DNA from: CAMDPA01 sp964574325
Lineage (GTDB): Bacteria; Pseudomonadota; Alphaproteobacteria; Rhizobiales; Hyphomicrobiaceae
Direction: 5' to 3'
Assembly (NCBI GenBank): GCA_964574325.1
Contig: CAZNMY010000010.1
Span: 28,741-92,740 of the forward strand
DNA: 64,000 nucleotides
Shown here: piece by piece, positions 5,548 to 14,643 of the stretch
Layout: each line of letters opens with the position of its first letter
Position numbering within the stretch: the first letter of the stretch is position 1
Program-made: the position numbers and the translations under genes
The notes under the pieces: generated by a model
What the model was told of the DNA's origin: nothing
Databases searched by the model: none
What the model saw: the letters and a program-made list of their open reading frames with translations, nothing else

Positions 5548-8409
5548 CTAATTAGTCCTGGCAACGGAAAGAACTCGGGCAACACGGAAGCCGATGTTGG
5601 CGGTCTGCTCCTCGGGTCTGCCCCAGTCGCGCTCCGCCGCGCCTATGGCCAGCGGATGGTCTTGCCAGGAACCGCCGCGAAGAACGCGACCGCAATTGCG
5701 TGTGTCGGGAGCGGCCGAACCAGCATTAGGCGCCTTCCTATCGTGGCAGTCCTGGACCCACTCCCTCACATTGCCGTGCATGTCGTAGAGCCCAAACGCG
5801 TTGGGTTTGAACGAGCCGACCGGCGCAGTCCCTTGTCCGTCCCACTGGCTGCCACATGCGTTGCAGTTGGCATTGCCGCTGCCAACCTCATCACCCCAGG
5901 AGTAGAGCGTTGTCGTTCCCGCCCGTGCCGCATACTCCCACTCCGCCTCGCTGAGCAGCCGATACGTTTGTCCGGTCAGCTTGTTCAGCCAGGGCAGATA
6001 TTGCGTGGTGATGTGGTCCCACGAGACGACGATCACCGGTCGCACCCCTTGGCCCATTTCCCGATCGTTCGGCCGATGCTCACAACCGCCAGCATCGACG
6101 CAGGTGTTCCATTGCGCAAAGGTCACTTCGAACTTGCCCACCGCGAACTGCCTGTCGATGGTCACTTTTCGATACGGGTAATCATCACGGTCCCGCAACG
6201 GCCCGATGTCGAACAAGCCCATCATGAAGCTGCCGGCTGGCACCACGGCCAGCTCGGGGCATGACAGGCAATCCTGAAACACAGTGCCGGGCTTGGTCAG
6301 GTCTTTGGTCAGGTTCATGACGCGAAACGCAGCGGATGTCGCTATCGGTTCCCAGCGGGCAAGGGTCGCAGTAAGGCCGCCAACTATTACAAGCAGAGCC
6401 AGCACTGCCGCATAGCCAGTCCGGCGCCGCCACGCGGCCTTGCTCTCCAATCGTCGGCAGGCCGCCAGATACTGAGCCGGCAGCCCGTCGAGCCGGCGCC
6501 GGAAGTCGGTGCGGCCAGCGACCTGGAGCGCCTCGCGAAGCCGGTCACCGCGCAGATCCAGCCATCCCGCCAGCTTGCCCGATCTGTTCCAGCCTTCCGC
6601 CTGACGCTCGATCAGGTGGGCCATGTTGAGATGGCTGACCTGCTGCTCCAGCAAGGTACTGAGCCACGACCACCGGCGCAGCACCGCCTCATGCGCCACC
6701 CGATAGGTCGTCTGCCGTGCGCCATCGGCACCGGCTTGACCTCGATCGCTGATCAGCAGGCGGGCGTCGACCAGGCGACGCACGATGTTCAGGCTGTCGT
6801 CGGGCAGCTGCCGCTCCGTCGCAGCCCGACTGAGCGGCTGGCCATTGGCGGGGTTGATGTCGACCAGGGCGGGAATGAACGCCGCCTCCAGGAGCCGCTC
6901 CTGCTCCTTGCGGTTGGCCGGGACCTCGGGATCACGCCTGGGATCGGCGAAGGCTTCGCTGATCGCCGCGTCGATCGAGCCGGCCAGCCCGCCGATGGCC
7001 GTGTAGTCGTCGGAGGTCAGAAAGCGGCTCTTGCGTCCCTGACGCTCCCGCTCCACGCGGCCGTAGCGCCGGTACAGACGTTCCATGGTGAAAGCTAGCA
7101 AGGGAAGCGGATCGCCCCCTTCCGTCGCCATGTCGGTGATCAACGCGTCGGCCAGCTTGGTGTCGATCTCGATCGGCGGATTGGCGCGTGCTGCCGGCTT
7201 CAGGATCGCGTCGCGATAGACGGAAGACGTGATGGGCGGCAAGTTGAACGGCTCAAGCAGATGCCTGAGAAGCTCGTCGTTCTGTAGCAGCGAGAAGCGG
7301 TCGGACCGAATGGTGAGCAGGCCGATCGTGTCGGGCCCGCGCGTCAGGGCTGCCGCCAGATGCCTGCGTAGGAGGACGGATTCCTCGCTACCTCCGACGG
7401 CGAACAGCTCCTCGGCCTGATCGACCGGCAGAACCAACGTCGGCGGGCGGTCGACCTGCGGCTTCGCATCGCCGACGAGGCGCTGCATCGCCAAGACCTG
7501 CAGTTGGTTGAGCAGCGACGGCAGCGCGTCGGCGTCCTGCTGCAAGGCCGCAACGATGTCGCCAAAGGCCCTCGGCTGTCGCAGGGCCTCGAAGGCCCGC
7601 TCCAGGCTCGCCGCCAAGCCCATCGTGCCGCTCAAGCCTGCATTCCCTGGGCGGATCAGTGGCAATGTGACGAAGTCCCGGTCCTCCCGCTCCAACCGCG
7701 GCCACAGACCGGCGCGCAGGAACGAAGACTTGCCCGAGCCCGAGGCGCCGACGATCACGAACAGCTTGCGGCCGCCTTTGGCACGTAGGTCAATCAACTC
7801 TTCGCGGGCACACACGAGATCGGTGTCGCGGCCGAAGAACACGCCGGCGTCCTTGACATCGAGCGCTTCGAGGCCACGGAAGGGCGCGCGGTGTGGATCG
7901 TCGGTCGGTGGCCACGGGAAGCTATCGGTGTCGAACCCGACGAGGCCGAGACGCGCGAGGCCATTGCGCAGAGCCCTAAGGTCCTCGGCCGGAAAGGTGA
8001 TCTGCACCGCCTTGCGTTCGGGCGGTGGATTGACGGTGAAGGTCAGGGGCGTCCCGCCCCGCGTCAGGTTGATGAGTTGGCTTTCGCCGCCGAGTCCCGT
8101 CGGGATCTTGTCGTACTGGAGTGGCTTGATGATCACGCCGATCCGCTCGGCCCCGGCGTGCATGGCGAGATCAAGCTCCGAGATGCAATGCTCGGATGCC
8201 CGCCACTCCGGCGACAGCAGGAAGATGACAGCCCGGCATCGCCCGATGGCGGCATTCAGCGCCCTTTGCCAGCGGTCTGAGGCGACGAGGCCGCGCTCCG
8301 GATCGATGTCGAGGAAGACATCATGCCAGCCTTGCGTGGCGAGCCAGTCGCGCAGAGCGAGTGCCTCGGCATTGTTCTTGCTCGAATGGCTCAGAAATAT
8401 GCGCGACAC
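5548..8409 (-). CDS. TIR domain / nSTAND1 NTPase / formylglycine-generating-enzyme-like (sulfatase-modifying) domain protein (953 aa), probable defence protein
   Basis: GTG start at 8409 with GGGGGAG 7 bp upstream. Residues 1-125 form a TIR domain (RIFLSHSSKNNAEALALRDW; SEHCISEL carries the Glu in the helix where TIR NADases keep their catalytic residue). Around residue 221 is a Walker A (GASGSGKSSFLRAG) and later LVLPVDQAEELF as Walker B, as in nSTAND1 NTPases. A single membrane-like segment (AVLALLVIVGGLTATL) lies near 665-685. From about 718 to the end is an FGE-sulfatase fold (VPAGSFMMG; GNVREWVQDC; LRGGSW; GFRVAR). Known relatives act as STAND sensors that trigger NAD depletion or other suicide responses. 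Here sensing by the FGE-like end and TIR as effector is inferred. Confidence 0.85.
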   Translation of the reverse strand: MSRIFLSHSSKNNAEALALRDWLATQGWHDVFLDIDPERGLVASDRWQRALNAAIGRCRAVIFLLSPEWRASEHCISELDLAMHAGAERIGVIIKPLQYDKIPTGLGGESQLINLTRGGTPLTFTVNPPPERKAVQITFPAEDLRALRNGLARLGLVGFDTDSFPWPPTDDPHRAPFRGLEALDVKDAGVFFGRDTDLVCAREELIDLRAKGGRKLFVIVGASGSGKSSFLRAGLWPRLEREDRDFVTLPLIRPGNAGLSGTMGLAASLERAFEALRQPRAFGDIVAALQQDADALPSLLNQLQVLAMQRLVGDAKPQVDRPPTLVLPVDQAEELFAVGGSEESVLLRRHLAAALTRGPDTIGLLTIRSDRFSLLQNDELLRHLLEPFNLPPITSSVYRDAILKPAARANPPIEIDTKLADALITDMATEGGDPLPLLAFTMERLYRRYGRVERERQGRKSRFLTSDDYTAIGGLAGSIDAAISEAFADPRRDPEVPANRKEQERLLEAAFIPALVDINPANGQPLSRAATERQLPDDSLNIVRRLVDARLLISDRGQAGADGARQTTYRVAHEAVLRRWSWLSTLLEQQVSHLNMAHLIERQAEGWNRSGKLAGWLDLRGDRLREALQVAGRTDFRRRLDGLPAQYLAACRRLESKAAWRRRTGYAAVLALLVIVGGLTATLARWEPIATSAAFRVMNLTKDLTKPGTVFQDCLSCPELAVVPAGSFMMGLFDIGPLRDRDDYPYRKVTIDRQFAVGKFEVTFAQWNTCVDAGGCEHRPNDREMGQGVRPVIVVSWDHITTQYLPWLNKLTGQTYRLLSEAEWEYAARAGTTTLYSWGDEVGSGNANCNACGSQWDGQGTAPVGSFKPNAFGLYDMHGNVREWVQDCHDRKAPNAGSAAPDTRNCGRVLRGGSWQDHPLAIGAAERDWGRPEEQTANIGFRVARVLSVARTN

Positions 8410-8699
8410 CGGCCACTCCCCCGGCAGAATGTTTATGTTTTGGACGAACTCTAGCCATAGCCACGGGGTCTGTCAGCGGTGTGATGGCGGGGGACGGTGA
8501 CGACTGGGCATAGTGGGTGCCCGTCTGTGTCTTTAAGGTTAGTTAATGATCCCGCTGCTTCCGCTGTACCCTCAAGAAGCTGCCGAACTCGACGCAAGCG
8601 ATGGCGAATGGCTCCGCGGTCGGTTGTGGCCCAAGGCGGAGTTTCGCTGCACTGCAACATTCCGTCAGCTTCCGAGAGTGCTGCTGTCGGTGATCGATG

Positions 8700-9800
8700 T
8701 CAACGGCCACGCGAGGCCGGTCGGGTCTTCGGTGGCGGGCGACGTGCAGGTTTGGGTCTCTGCTGTCGAGGGCGCTGGGGCGTGAGGCTGGTGGTGCTCA
8801 CCAGTTTCTTGAGTTCGCGGATCATACGAACGCCGATGGGTGCGGCGGCCAGCTTGGCTTGACGTTCGGTCGACGCGTCGTCGATGGCGCTGCGTACGTC
8901 AGATGCGTCAGTGAGGCCCCAGGCCATGAGACCCTTGGCGATGTCTACTGCATCCACGGCGAACCACGAGCGCGGCGTGTAGCTCGGGCTGGCACGGTGG
9001 TGGGTGAGGGACGACCCGAACCGCTTTTCAAAGTCCTTGGCGGTGGTGGTGAGGCCCAGGGCGGACAGTTTGGTGTAGCTAGTAGCGGTGCCAGCAATCA
9101 GGCCGCTTCCCTTGGCTTCCAGCTTCAATCCTTCCTCCGCGAATGCCAACTCGAGGTCGTCCCACGTGGTGGCGCGGTCCAGGCGTTCCGACAAGGTGGC
9201 CCCAACCTCACGGGCTTCGTTACGGCTCCATTGAGTGCGATCGGTCTTGGCGCCGCGTTTGGCGGCCCAGGTCGCGCGCTTGTTCGGTTTGCGGGGGTGG
9301 TCGTCGGTGCGATCCGGGTTAAACCGATGGGCGGGCACGTACTCGAATCCGTATTCATCGGACACTTGCCGCATGATGCGGTCGAACAGGGCGAAGTCGT
9401 GCTTGGTGTCCCACGCCCTGCCGGTGGTCGGATGCACGCGGTTGATCAGCATGTGCAGGTGGGCATGGGGTTTGTCGCCGTGGCCCATGATCAACGCCTG
9501 GTGCTCGGCGAGGCCAGCGAGGCCCAACGTCTTGAGGGCGATCTCCTGCATGATCTCGGGGGTGGGCTTCTCGTTCGGTGCCCAGGCGATCATGGCGTGA
9601 TAGGCGGCGTTCTTGCAGCGGCGGGATAGTTGGGCCGTGGCGGTCATCAGGGTGGCGGCCAGCTCGGGATCGTCAGCCGGCAGATTTTTTGTGAGTGTCC
9701 AGGCGACCCGATCGGGGTGCGGTGGTTTCGTGTCGCCGTCCACCAGGTAGCGCGCCAGCGCATGAAAATCGTTGGTCGGCGGCACCACGTTGACCAGCAT
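8700..9800 (-). CDS. MobA/VirD2-family relaxase (MOBP-like), 366 aa
   Basis: The relaxase nicks one strand at oriT and stays bound to the 5' end. The metal-binding motif III is clear near residue 107: HGDKPHAHLHMLINRVHPTT (three His). Tyr 18 in ALARYLVDGD is a likely nicking residue. The N-terminal 250 residues are the relaxase domain; the C-terminal part is basic with a KTRPASRGR end. ATG at 9800 lies just after the stop of the RHH accessory gene (9802-10164), the usual mobC-mobA order. No coupling protein adjoins it, so it may depend on the TraG-like proteins at 23700 or 38005. Confidence 0.85.
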   Translation of the reverse strand: MLVNVVPPTNDFHALARYLVDGDTKPPHPDRVAWTLTKNLPADDPELAATLMTATAQLSRRCKNAAYHAMIAWAPNEKPTPEIMQEIALKTLGLAGLAEHQALIMGHGDKPHAHLHMLINRVHPTTGRAWDTKHDFALFDRIMRQVSDEYGFEYVPAHRFNPDRTDDHPRKPNKRATWAAKRGAKTDRTQWSRNEAREVGATLSERLDRATTWDDLELAFAEEGLKLEAKGSGLIAGTATSYTKLSALGLTTTAKDFEKRFGSSLTHHRASPSYTPRSWFAVDAVDIAKGLMAWGLTDASDVRSAIDDASTERQAKLAAAPIGVRMIRELKKLVSTTSLTPQRPRQQRPKPARRPPPKTRPASRGR

Positions 9801-9801
9801 G

Positions 9802-10164
9802 TCAGCCCAAGCGGCGGACGGCAGCGGTCACGTCGGCCAAGCAGGCGAGAAGCTCGATGGCCGACACCGGTACGAGGCCGACGTTCGCCTGCTTGGCGAG
9901 TTGGTTGAGGTTGTTCCCGATCCGGCAGAGTTCGCGCAGGGCGGCGGCGTTGGTGCCGCGTGGTTGGGGCAGCTCGGCACGGCGTTGTTGAACGAAGGCG
10001 GTGACGAGGGTGCGCAGCAACTTGGACATGGTGAGGGAGCGGGCCGCACACTGGCCGTCCAAGTAGTTGAATTCGTTCTCGGTGATGTGGGTGCGCACGG
10101 AGCGCGTCACCGGTTCCCGGTTGTCCGATGTTCCCTTGCGATACCCCCGTGACGGCATGCCCAT
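9802..10164 (-). CDS. MobC-like ribbon-helix-helix relaxosome accessory protein (120 aa)
   Basis: The N-terminus is basic; SVRTHITENEFNYLDGQCAA and SLTMSKLLRTLV form a ribbon-helix-helix; RELCRIGNNLNQLAKQANVG is the hallmark MobC helix (IGxNLNQLA). Such proteins bind oriT and help the relaxase reach its nick site. It sits directly upstream of the relaxase and reads away from the palindrome-rich region 10165-10542, where oriT is expected. A second possible start is two codons downstream. Confidence 0.8.
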   Translation of the reverse strand: MGMPSRGYRKGTSDNREPVTRSVRTHITENEFNYLDGQCAARSLTMSKLLRTLVTAFVQQRRAELPQPRGTNAAALRELCRIGNNLNQLAKQANVGLVPVSAIELLACLADVTAAVRRLG

Positions 10165-10542
10165 TCTTTCGTTCTAAAAAGGAGGGGGCTGCTCCCGCAG
10201 GGGGTCCGTGGCGGCGAAGCTGCCACACGCCGGTAGGCGAGGGGGTATGATCCATTTCTGGGTCAAACCCATACCTCGCCCCCTCCTTTTTATCTTTTGG
10301 AACTCTACATTCAGAATACAAGTCGGCTGCCTCTGCCTTGGGCAGTGGGTGTGTTTTGCGGTGACACGTGATTTTATTCCTGACGTTTCGTGGTTATGAC
10401 TTTGTCGGAAACGTCAGGAAATGGACGCCTATGGCGAGCTTATATGGTGGGGAGGCTCTGCCTCCCCACACCCCACCGGAGTACTTAGGCTCCAAAATGA
10501 TGGGGCGCAGATGGTATACAATAAGGCGGTTTTATTGGCTGA
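10165..10542. other. Palindrome-rich intergenic region, candidate oriT for the 8700-10164 mob genes
   Basis: This gene-free stretch holds three inverted repeats: CCTGACGTTTC at 10379-10389 with GAAACGTCAGG at 10408-10418; GTGGGGAGGC at 10447-10456 with GCCTCCCCAC at 10460-10469; and a looser pair around GGCGAGGGGGTATG (about 10235) and CATACCTCGCCCC (about 10270). Location upstream of mobC-mobA is right for an oriT. A TTCCTG (10377-10382) at the edge of the first repeat vaguely recalls the MOBP nick consensus, but no clear nick site can be assigned. Confidence 0.45.
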
Positions 10543-11016
10543 TTAGCGGGCTTGGCGGCGGGTCTGCTGATAGTCGTTGGCGGTGAAGTCGGCTTGCGGG
10601 CGGCGGACGTTGGGTTGGGTTGACATGAATCCGGCATCGATGGCTTTGCGTCGTGGGACGGCAATACGACGTCCGGAGAACGGATCACCGTTGTGCAGCG
10701 CTGCAATGTTCTCAAATGGCGTAGCGGCGAGTTCGTCGGGCGCAACGTTGAGTTCGTTGGCAAGCTGGGTGAGCGTGTAAATCGCCCATTGGTGGTGCTC
10801 GGCGTCGGTCAGCCGATTGCCGGCGACGGAGGCGTCCATGTGGAAGGTCCACGTTCGCTTGTCGGCCTTCGGCTCGATCCAACATTCGATGCTGCCTTTG
10901 CCGCCCAGGTAGACGCGCTGCTGGCCGGTGGCGTTTTGCGTATGCGTCACGATCATGCCGGTAGGATGGGAAGGCACGGTGGTGGTCGGCAAGTGCGATG
11001 CGGACGATGTGGGCAC
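10543..11016 (-). CDS. Hypothetical plasmid protein (157 aa)
   Basis: Frame from GTG 11016; no good ribosome-binding site, and ATG at MIVTHTQN could be the true start. The middle (QQRVYLGGKGSIECWIEPKA, WTFHMDASVAGNRLT) is beta-rich; a helical segment follows (IYTLTQLANELNVAPDELAA); the C-terminus is basic with Arg at the end. No family recognised. It lies between the candidate oriT and the large hairpin at 11119-11171. Confidence 0.45.
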   Translation of the reverse strand: MPTSSASHLPTTTVPSHPTGMIVTHTQNATGQQRVYLGGKGSIECWIEPKADKRTWTFHMDASVAGNRLTDAEHHQWAIYTLTQLANELNVAPDELAATPFENIAALHNGDPFSGRRIAVPRRKAIDAGFMSTQPNVRRPQADFTANDYQQTRRQAR

Positions 11017-11097
11017 CGTTACGCTGTAACAAGCGAATCAGGCGGAGGGGTGTGGTGTGTTGGTCGCACGGTGCTGGTGACGGCACCGGGGCATGAT

Positions 11098-11211
11098 GCC
11101 GTTACTTCCGGAGCCGAGCGCTCGCACGGGATGGCCTTACCCCGCCACAGCGGGGCCATCCCGTGCGAGCGGTTGGCGAAGGTAATGGTATCTTCTTGCC
11201 GTTACTTCTGG
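11098..11211. repeat. Large hairpin flanked by 14-bp direct repeats exactly 100 bp apart
   Basis: Arms CGCTCGCACGGGATGGCC (11119-11136) and its perfect complement (11154-11171) form an 18-bp stem; an inner CCCCGC / GCGGGG hairpin is nested in the loop. Copies of GCCGTTACTTCYGG lie outside it at 11098-11111 and 11198-11211. There is no T-run, so a simple terminator is unlikely. A replication, partition or recombination site is possible. Confidence 0.7.
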
Positions 11212-11331
11212 TGGGAGCGTGAGCCGGTTTGTGCTGCGATTGCTGGCAGCGGGCTTGTCGGCCAAAGATTTACGCGGCAGAATTAAAAGTGCGGAACAGG
11301 CTGGAGAGCCGATGGCCGTCGATAAAATGAT

Positions 11332-11353
11332 GGCGCCCTTGCGGGCGCTTTTG
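11332..11353 (+). terminator. Probable Rho-independent terminator
   Basis: GGCGCCC-TTGC-GGGCGC stem followed on the plus strand by CTTTTG. It sits just after the 3' end of the minus-strand H-NS-like gene; on that strand the tail is CATCATTTTATC, which is weaker. It may work in both directions. Confidence 0.5.
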
Positions 11354-11365
11354 TTTGCGATCAAC

Positions 11366-11689
11366 TCAGATCTTAAAATCGTCGATCGTCACGCCGCGCT
11401 TGGCGAGCTTTTCTGCCATCCAAATGGGTCTGCGACCGCGACCGCTCCAGGTCTCGGAGGGATTCTCCGGATTGCGGTACTTCGCTGCTACCGGGGCACG
11501 CGAGCCTTTCGCACGGCCACCGCCTAACACGTCGTCCAGCGAAAGTCCGGCTTCGGCAGCCAGGGCTTCCATCTTCGCCTTCAGATCCTGCTTCTCCGAC
11601 TTCATGCGATTGACGATGTGACCGTCAATCCGGTGTAGCAGTTCCCGCAGGGCTTTGACGTTCATTCCTTCGAGGTCATCTTTAGCCAT
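11366..11689 (-). CDS. H-NS family nucleoid-associated protein (107 aa)
   Basis: Start at ATG 11689 with GAGAG about 9 bp upstream; a TTG further up is less likely. The N-terminal coiled coil (LKALRELLHRID-type, KSEKQDLKAKMEALAAEAG) is for oligomerisation, and the C-terminal KYRNPENPSETWSGRGRRPI is the classic H-NS/BprA DNA-binding motif (GRGRRP inserts in the AT-rich minor groove). Plasmid-borne H-NS proteins usually silence the plasmid's own AT-rich genes, which would suit the low-GC island at 15.7-21 kb. That link is inferred. Confidence 0.9.
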   Translation of the reverse strand: MAKDDLEGMNVKALRELLHRIDGHIVNRMKSEKQDLKAKMEALAAEAGLSLDDVLGGGRAKGSRAPVAAKYRNPENPSETWSGRGRRPIWMAEKLAKRGVTIDDFKI

Positions 11690-11813
11690 ATTGGTATCTC
11701 TCAAGAATAAAAATTACGATCGGCGCTGCATAGCATGCCATCGTCGCCGAATTCAAACGTCAATTCGTTTCTTTGAGCAGTATGGTTTCAGTTCTGGCGT
11801 CCAAGGCGCATTG

Positions 11814-12383
11814 TTAGCGTCCGCGTGTCCGGCTTATGTCTTTGCTTGGCTGGGCGGCCGGTACGGCGTGATCCTGAGCAATCTGCTCAGTCAAACTCGG
11901 CGCATGCGCAGCCCGATCCTGACCTGGTTGATCAACCAACTGATAGCGTTCGGCGGGATTGTCGGCGGAACGCAACTCGCCGCGCTGGCCGTCGATCACG
12001 TAGTCGCGGCCGTTGATGTTGATATGCTGCAATCGGCCCGGATTCGCGGCGCGCTTCGCTTCCTCGCGCACGGTGGTGGCGAGATCGAGGTCATCCTGGG
12101 CCGTCAAAGCGGCCTCAAGTGACTTTTCCAGGTGGTCTGACATGTCGGCTACGACCGAATCCGTGGCACGCTCGGCCAGTTCGCCGAATTGATCGACCTT
12201 GCCAAGCATGGCGGTGACGGCCTTACTCGCCCCGAATTCCTCGGCGATGCCGAAGATCTGCTCGGCGGCGTCCTTGCCGTCGGCGTAGATGCCTCCCGCC
12301 ACGGCCACAAGGTTGGCGTACGCGGCGTCAAACGCGGTGCGCGCTGTGGATACCTGTTCATCGAGTTCAGCTTCGTCGTCCAT
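11814..12383 (-). CDS. Hypothetical coiled-coil protein with Mob-type C-terminal tail (189 aa)
   Basis: Mostly helical, acidic N-terminus (MDDEAELDEQVSTARTAFDA), then a short beta part (HININGRDYVIDGQRGEL). The end, SLTEQIAQDHAVPAAQ followed by RTRGR, is strikingly like the ends of the MOBQ relaxase (TLTEMLARDRGIPVAQP ... RGR) and of the 217-aa protein at 22655-23308 (TLTEQLAQQHGV ... RDRGR). A shared type IV secretion signal is one explanation. Family otherwise unrecognised. Confidence 0.55.
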   Translation of the reverse strand: MDDEAELDEQVSTARTAFDAAYANLVAVAGGIYADGKDAAEQIFGIAEEFGASKAVTAMLGKVDQFGELAERATDSVVADMSDHLEKSLEAALTAQDDLDLATTVREEAKRAANPGRLQHININGRDYVIDGQRGELRSADNPAERYQLVDQPGQDRAAHAPSLTEQIAQDHAVPAAQPSKDISRTRGR

Positions 12384-12564
12384 GGTGCCTGAAGCTCCAA
12401 ACGCGCAATCATACGCCCCGTCGCGACGCTAACACATTGCCTTAGGCGCACAAACCACGTCGCCACTGACCTCGCGTGCTCTGGGAACTGTCTGCCTATT
12501 TGAATACTGAAGCGGCTTTCACATTCAACTTTGCCGATCGGAAGTCTTATGTCATTTTGGCAAA

Positions 12565-13731
12565 GTGATACCGCGCCACCTATCCAATCGCATTGATTAC
12601 CTGTTGGGGATCAATGCTGGCGTGGTCATTCTCGGTCCCCGGCAGGTCGGCAAAACGACACTCGCCAAGCAGATCGCAGCAACGCGGCCGTCCCTGTACC
12701 TGGATTTGCAGGATCTCACCACGGTCACCCAGCTCGAAGACGCCCGGCGGTTTCTGGAGCCACATCTCGATAAGCTCGTGGTGCTCGATGAGGTCCAGCT
12801 TCGCCCCGCCCTGTTCCCAATCCTGCGAGGGCTGATCGATGCGGCACGCGAACAGAAGCGGGGACACGGCCGCTACCTGATTCTCGGATCGGCCTCGCAT
12901 GAACTGCTGCGCCAAAGCTCTGAAACGCTGGCCGGACGGGTCTCATATTGCGAACTGAGCCCATTCTTGGCGACGGAAATCGGCCAGGACGAGGAAAGCC
13001 TGGAACGGCTCTGGGTGCGGGGCGGGTTCCCCATGAGCTATGCAGCCAACACGGAAGCGGACAGTGTCACGCTGCGGCAGGATTTCATCAGGTCATACCT
13101 TGACCGGGATGTCCGCGAGTTCGCCCCCGGAATCAGCAAGATTACGCTCGATCGGTTCTGGCGGATGCTAGCGCATGGTCAGGGCAACGAGTGGAAAGCG
13201 GCGAACCTGGCTGCCGGTCTCGGCGTCTCCGGCCATACGGTCACGCGTTACCGGGATCTGCTCACCGATCTGCTGCTGGTCCGCCAGCTGGCACCGTGGA
13301 CGGGAAATGTCCGCAAGCGGCTTATCAAGTCGCCCAAGGTCTACATTCGGGACAGCGGCATTTGTCACGCCCTGGTAGGCGTGGGGGATCGGAACGCCCT
13401 CCTCGGCCACCCCGTGGTGGGCGGCAGCTGGGAAGGCTTTGTCATCGAGAACCTGCTCCAGTCAGTGCCGGACCTGACCCTTGCGTCGTTCTACCGAAGC
13501 GCCATCGGCGAAGAAATCGACCTCATCCTGGAGAACGGCCGAACCAAAGTCGCCGTCGAATGCCGCCGTAGCTCGGCACCAACGCTGGACGCGGGATTCT
13601 TCAGAGCGTGCGAGACGGTCGGCGTTGATCGGGCCTACGTCGTCTATCCGGGATCGATGCGCTACCCCCTCGGCAACGGCGTCGAGGCCGTTCCTCTGCA
13701 GGAAGCGATGCAGCTGGTCAAGAATGTCTGA
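12565..13731 (+). CDS. AAA ATPase with DUF4143 domain (388 aa)
   Basis: Walker A (LGPRQVGKTTLA) near residue 23 and Walker B (VVLDEVQ) near 71 belong to the AAA_14 domain; the C-terminal half has the DUF4143 pattern (FIRSYLDRDVREFAP; VYIRDSGICHAL; GSWEGFVIENLL; EEIDLILE; VAVECRR), which includes a restriction-nuclease-like core (E-ID-E.K type). Full length for the family. These genes are widespread, usually alone, in variable regions; their role is poorly known. It is monocistronic here and has no clear link to its neighbours. Confidence 0.85.
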   Translation: MIPRHLSNRIDYLLGINAGVVILGPRQVGKTTLAKQIAATRPSLYLDLQDLTTVTQLEDARRFLEPHLDKLVVLDEVQLRPALFPILRGLIDAAREQKRGHGRYLILGSASHELLRQSSETLAGRVSYCELSPFLATEIGQDEESLERLWVRGGFPMSYAANTEADSVTLRQDFIRSYLDRDVREFAPGISKITLDRFWRMLAHGQGNEWKAANLAAGLGVSGHTVTRYRDLLTDLLLVRQLAPWTGNVRKRLIKSPKVYIRDSGICHALVGVGDRNALLGHPVVGGSWEGFVIENLLQSVPDLTLASFYRSAIGEEIDLILENGRTKVAVECRRSSAPTLDAGFFRACETVGVDRAYVVYPGSMRYPLGNGVEAVPLQEAMQLVKNV

Positions 13732-13890
13732 CGTTCGACCTTGGCGGCTATGTAGGATTTTATACATGAACGGACATCGGTCGGTTAGGATACGGCGCGG
13801 CGAGTGGCCGCCGATCATTCCTCCTGCCGAAGGATGTGCAGCTGAAGCCAGGCGCCTATAACCGGATGGTGCAAAGCGCTTTTTCCTCAA

Positions 13891-14643
13891 TCAAGAATTG
13901 AGTGATTCTGAGGGCTCGCTGTCTCTATATTTCTCATTATACTCGGCCTGCAATCGTCTCATTTCATCTATATCTACCTTGTGGTGCTCTCTTATTTCCC
14001 TGTCCAGCCAGTCATGAAACGAGTGAATTAACTCTTCATATTGCGAGCAAACATCCAGAAGAACGATTTTTTCTGGTTGCCTTTTCAAAAACTCTCGGGC
14101 AGAGGCCTTCCACCGATCATACTGCTCTAGCTCTTCGCGTGAAAATCTAATACCGCACTCAAAGTCTGCTGCTCCTCGAGTAAAAGTGATATGCTGTTCC
14201 GAGTTTGGAAGTCCCTTGTGCAACATAAAGTTTCTCAAGCCTTGAACAAACGCATGCAGGCCGTTGTCTCCGAAACGATTTGCTACTTCTGACGCATACA
14301 GGCCAGCGATTGGTGTTCCCTCGTAATGCTCTGCGATGAAGACTCTGGTTTGATCGACCAAGGTCATCGCTCCTGCAAGAAAATTGTGGAACAGCCTAAT
14401 CACCTCACGATGGGCTTGAGTTCCAGCGCCGCAGTTTTTTTCAGCCATCAGCTGAATGGCAACTTGAGGAGTTGACACGAGCTTCAGAGCTTCAAGCAGG
14501 TCTTGGGCGTTCATTGTAAAAATGTTGAGCGTAAAACTACGACTATGCAGCCGGTTCATGACCGCCATGCCTGCAGAATCGTGAATTCGACAGTGCAATT
14601 CGTACGAGCGACGCTGGTGGCGCCGTTGCGAAGACGTCGGCAT
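13891..14643 (-). CDS. Hypothetical protein (250 aa), low GC
   Basis: Start at ATG 14643, where GGAGG stands 6 bp upstream; the ATG at 14655 overlaps that site and is less likely. Helical protein with segments such as FVQGLRNFMLHKGLPNSEQH and a charged C-terminus (REIREHHKVDIDEMRRLQAE). Similar 'RNFMLHxGLP' segments occur in uncharacterised bacterial proteins, but I know no function. Its base composition differs from the plasmid backbone. Confidence 0.55.
   Translation of the reverse strand: MPTSSQRRHQRRSYELHCRIHDSAGMAVMNRLHSRSFTLNIFTMNAQDLLEALKLVSTPQVAIQLMAEKNCGAGTQAHREVIRLFHNFLAGAMTLVDQTRVFIAEHYEGTPIAGLYASEVANRFGDNGLHAFVQGLRNFMLHKGLPNSEQHITFTRGAADFECGIRFSREELEQYDRWKASAREFLKRQPEKIVLLDVCSQYEELIHSFHDWLDREIREHHKVDIDEMRRLQAEYNEKYRDSEPSESLNS

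Noticed and set aside
11119..11171. Long hairpin as a simple terminator
   Set aside because: No T-run follows on either strand, and the flanking 14-bp repeats suggest another role.
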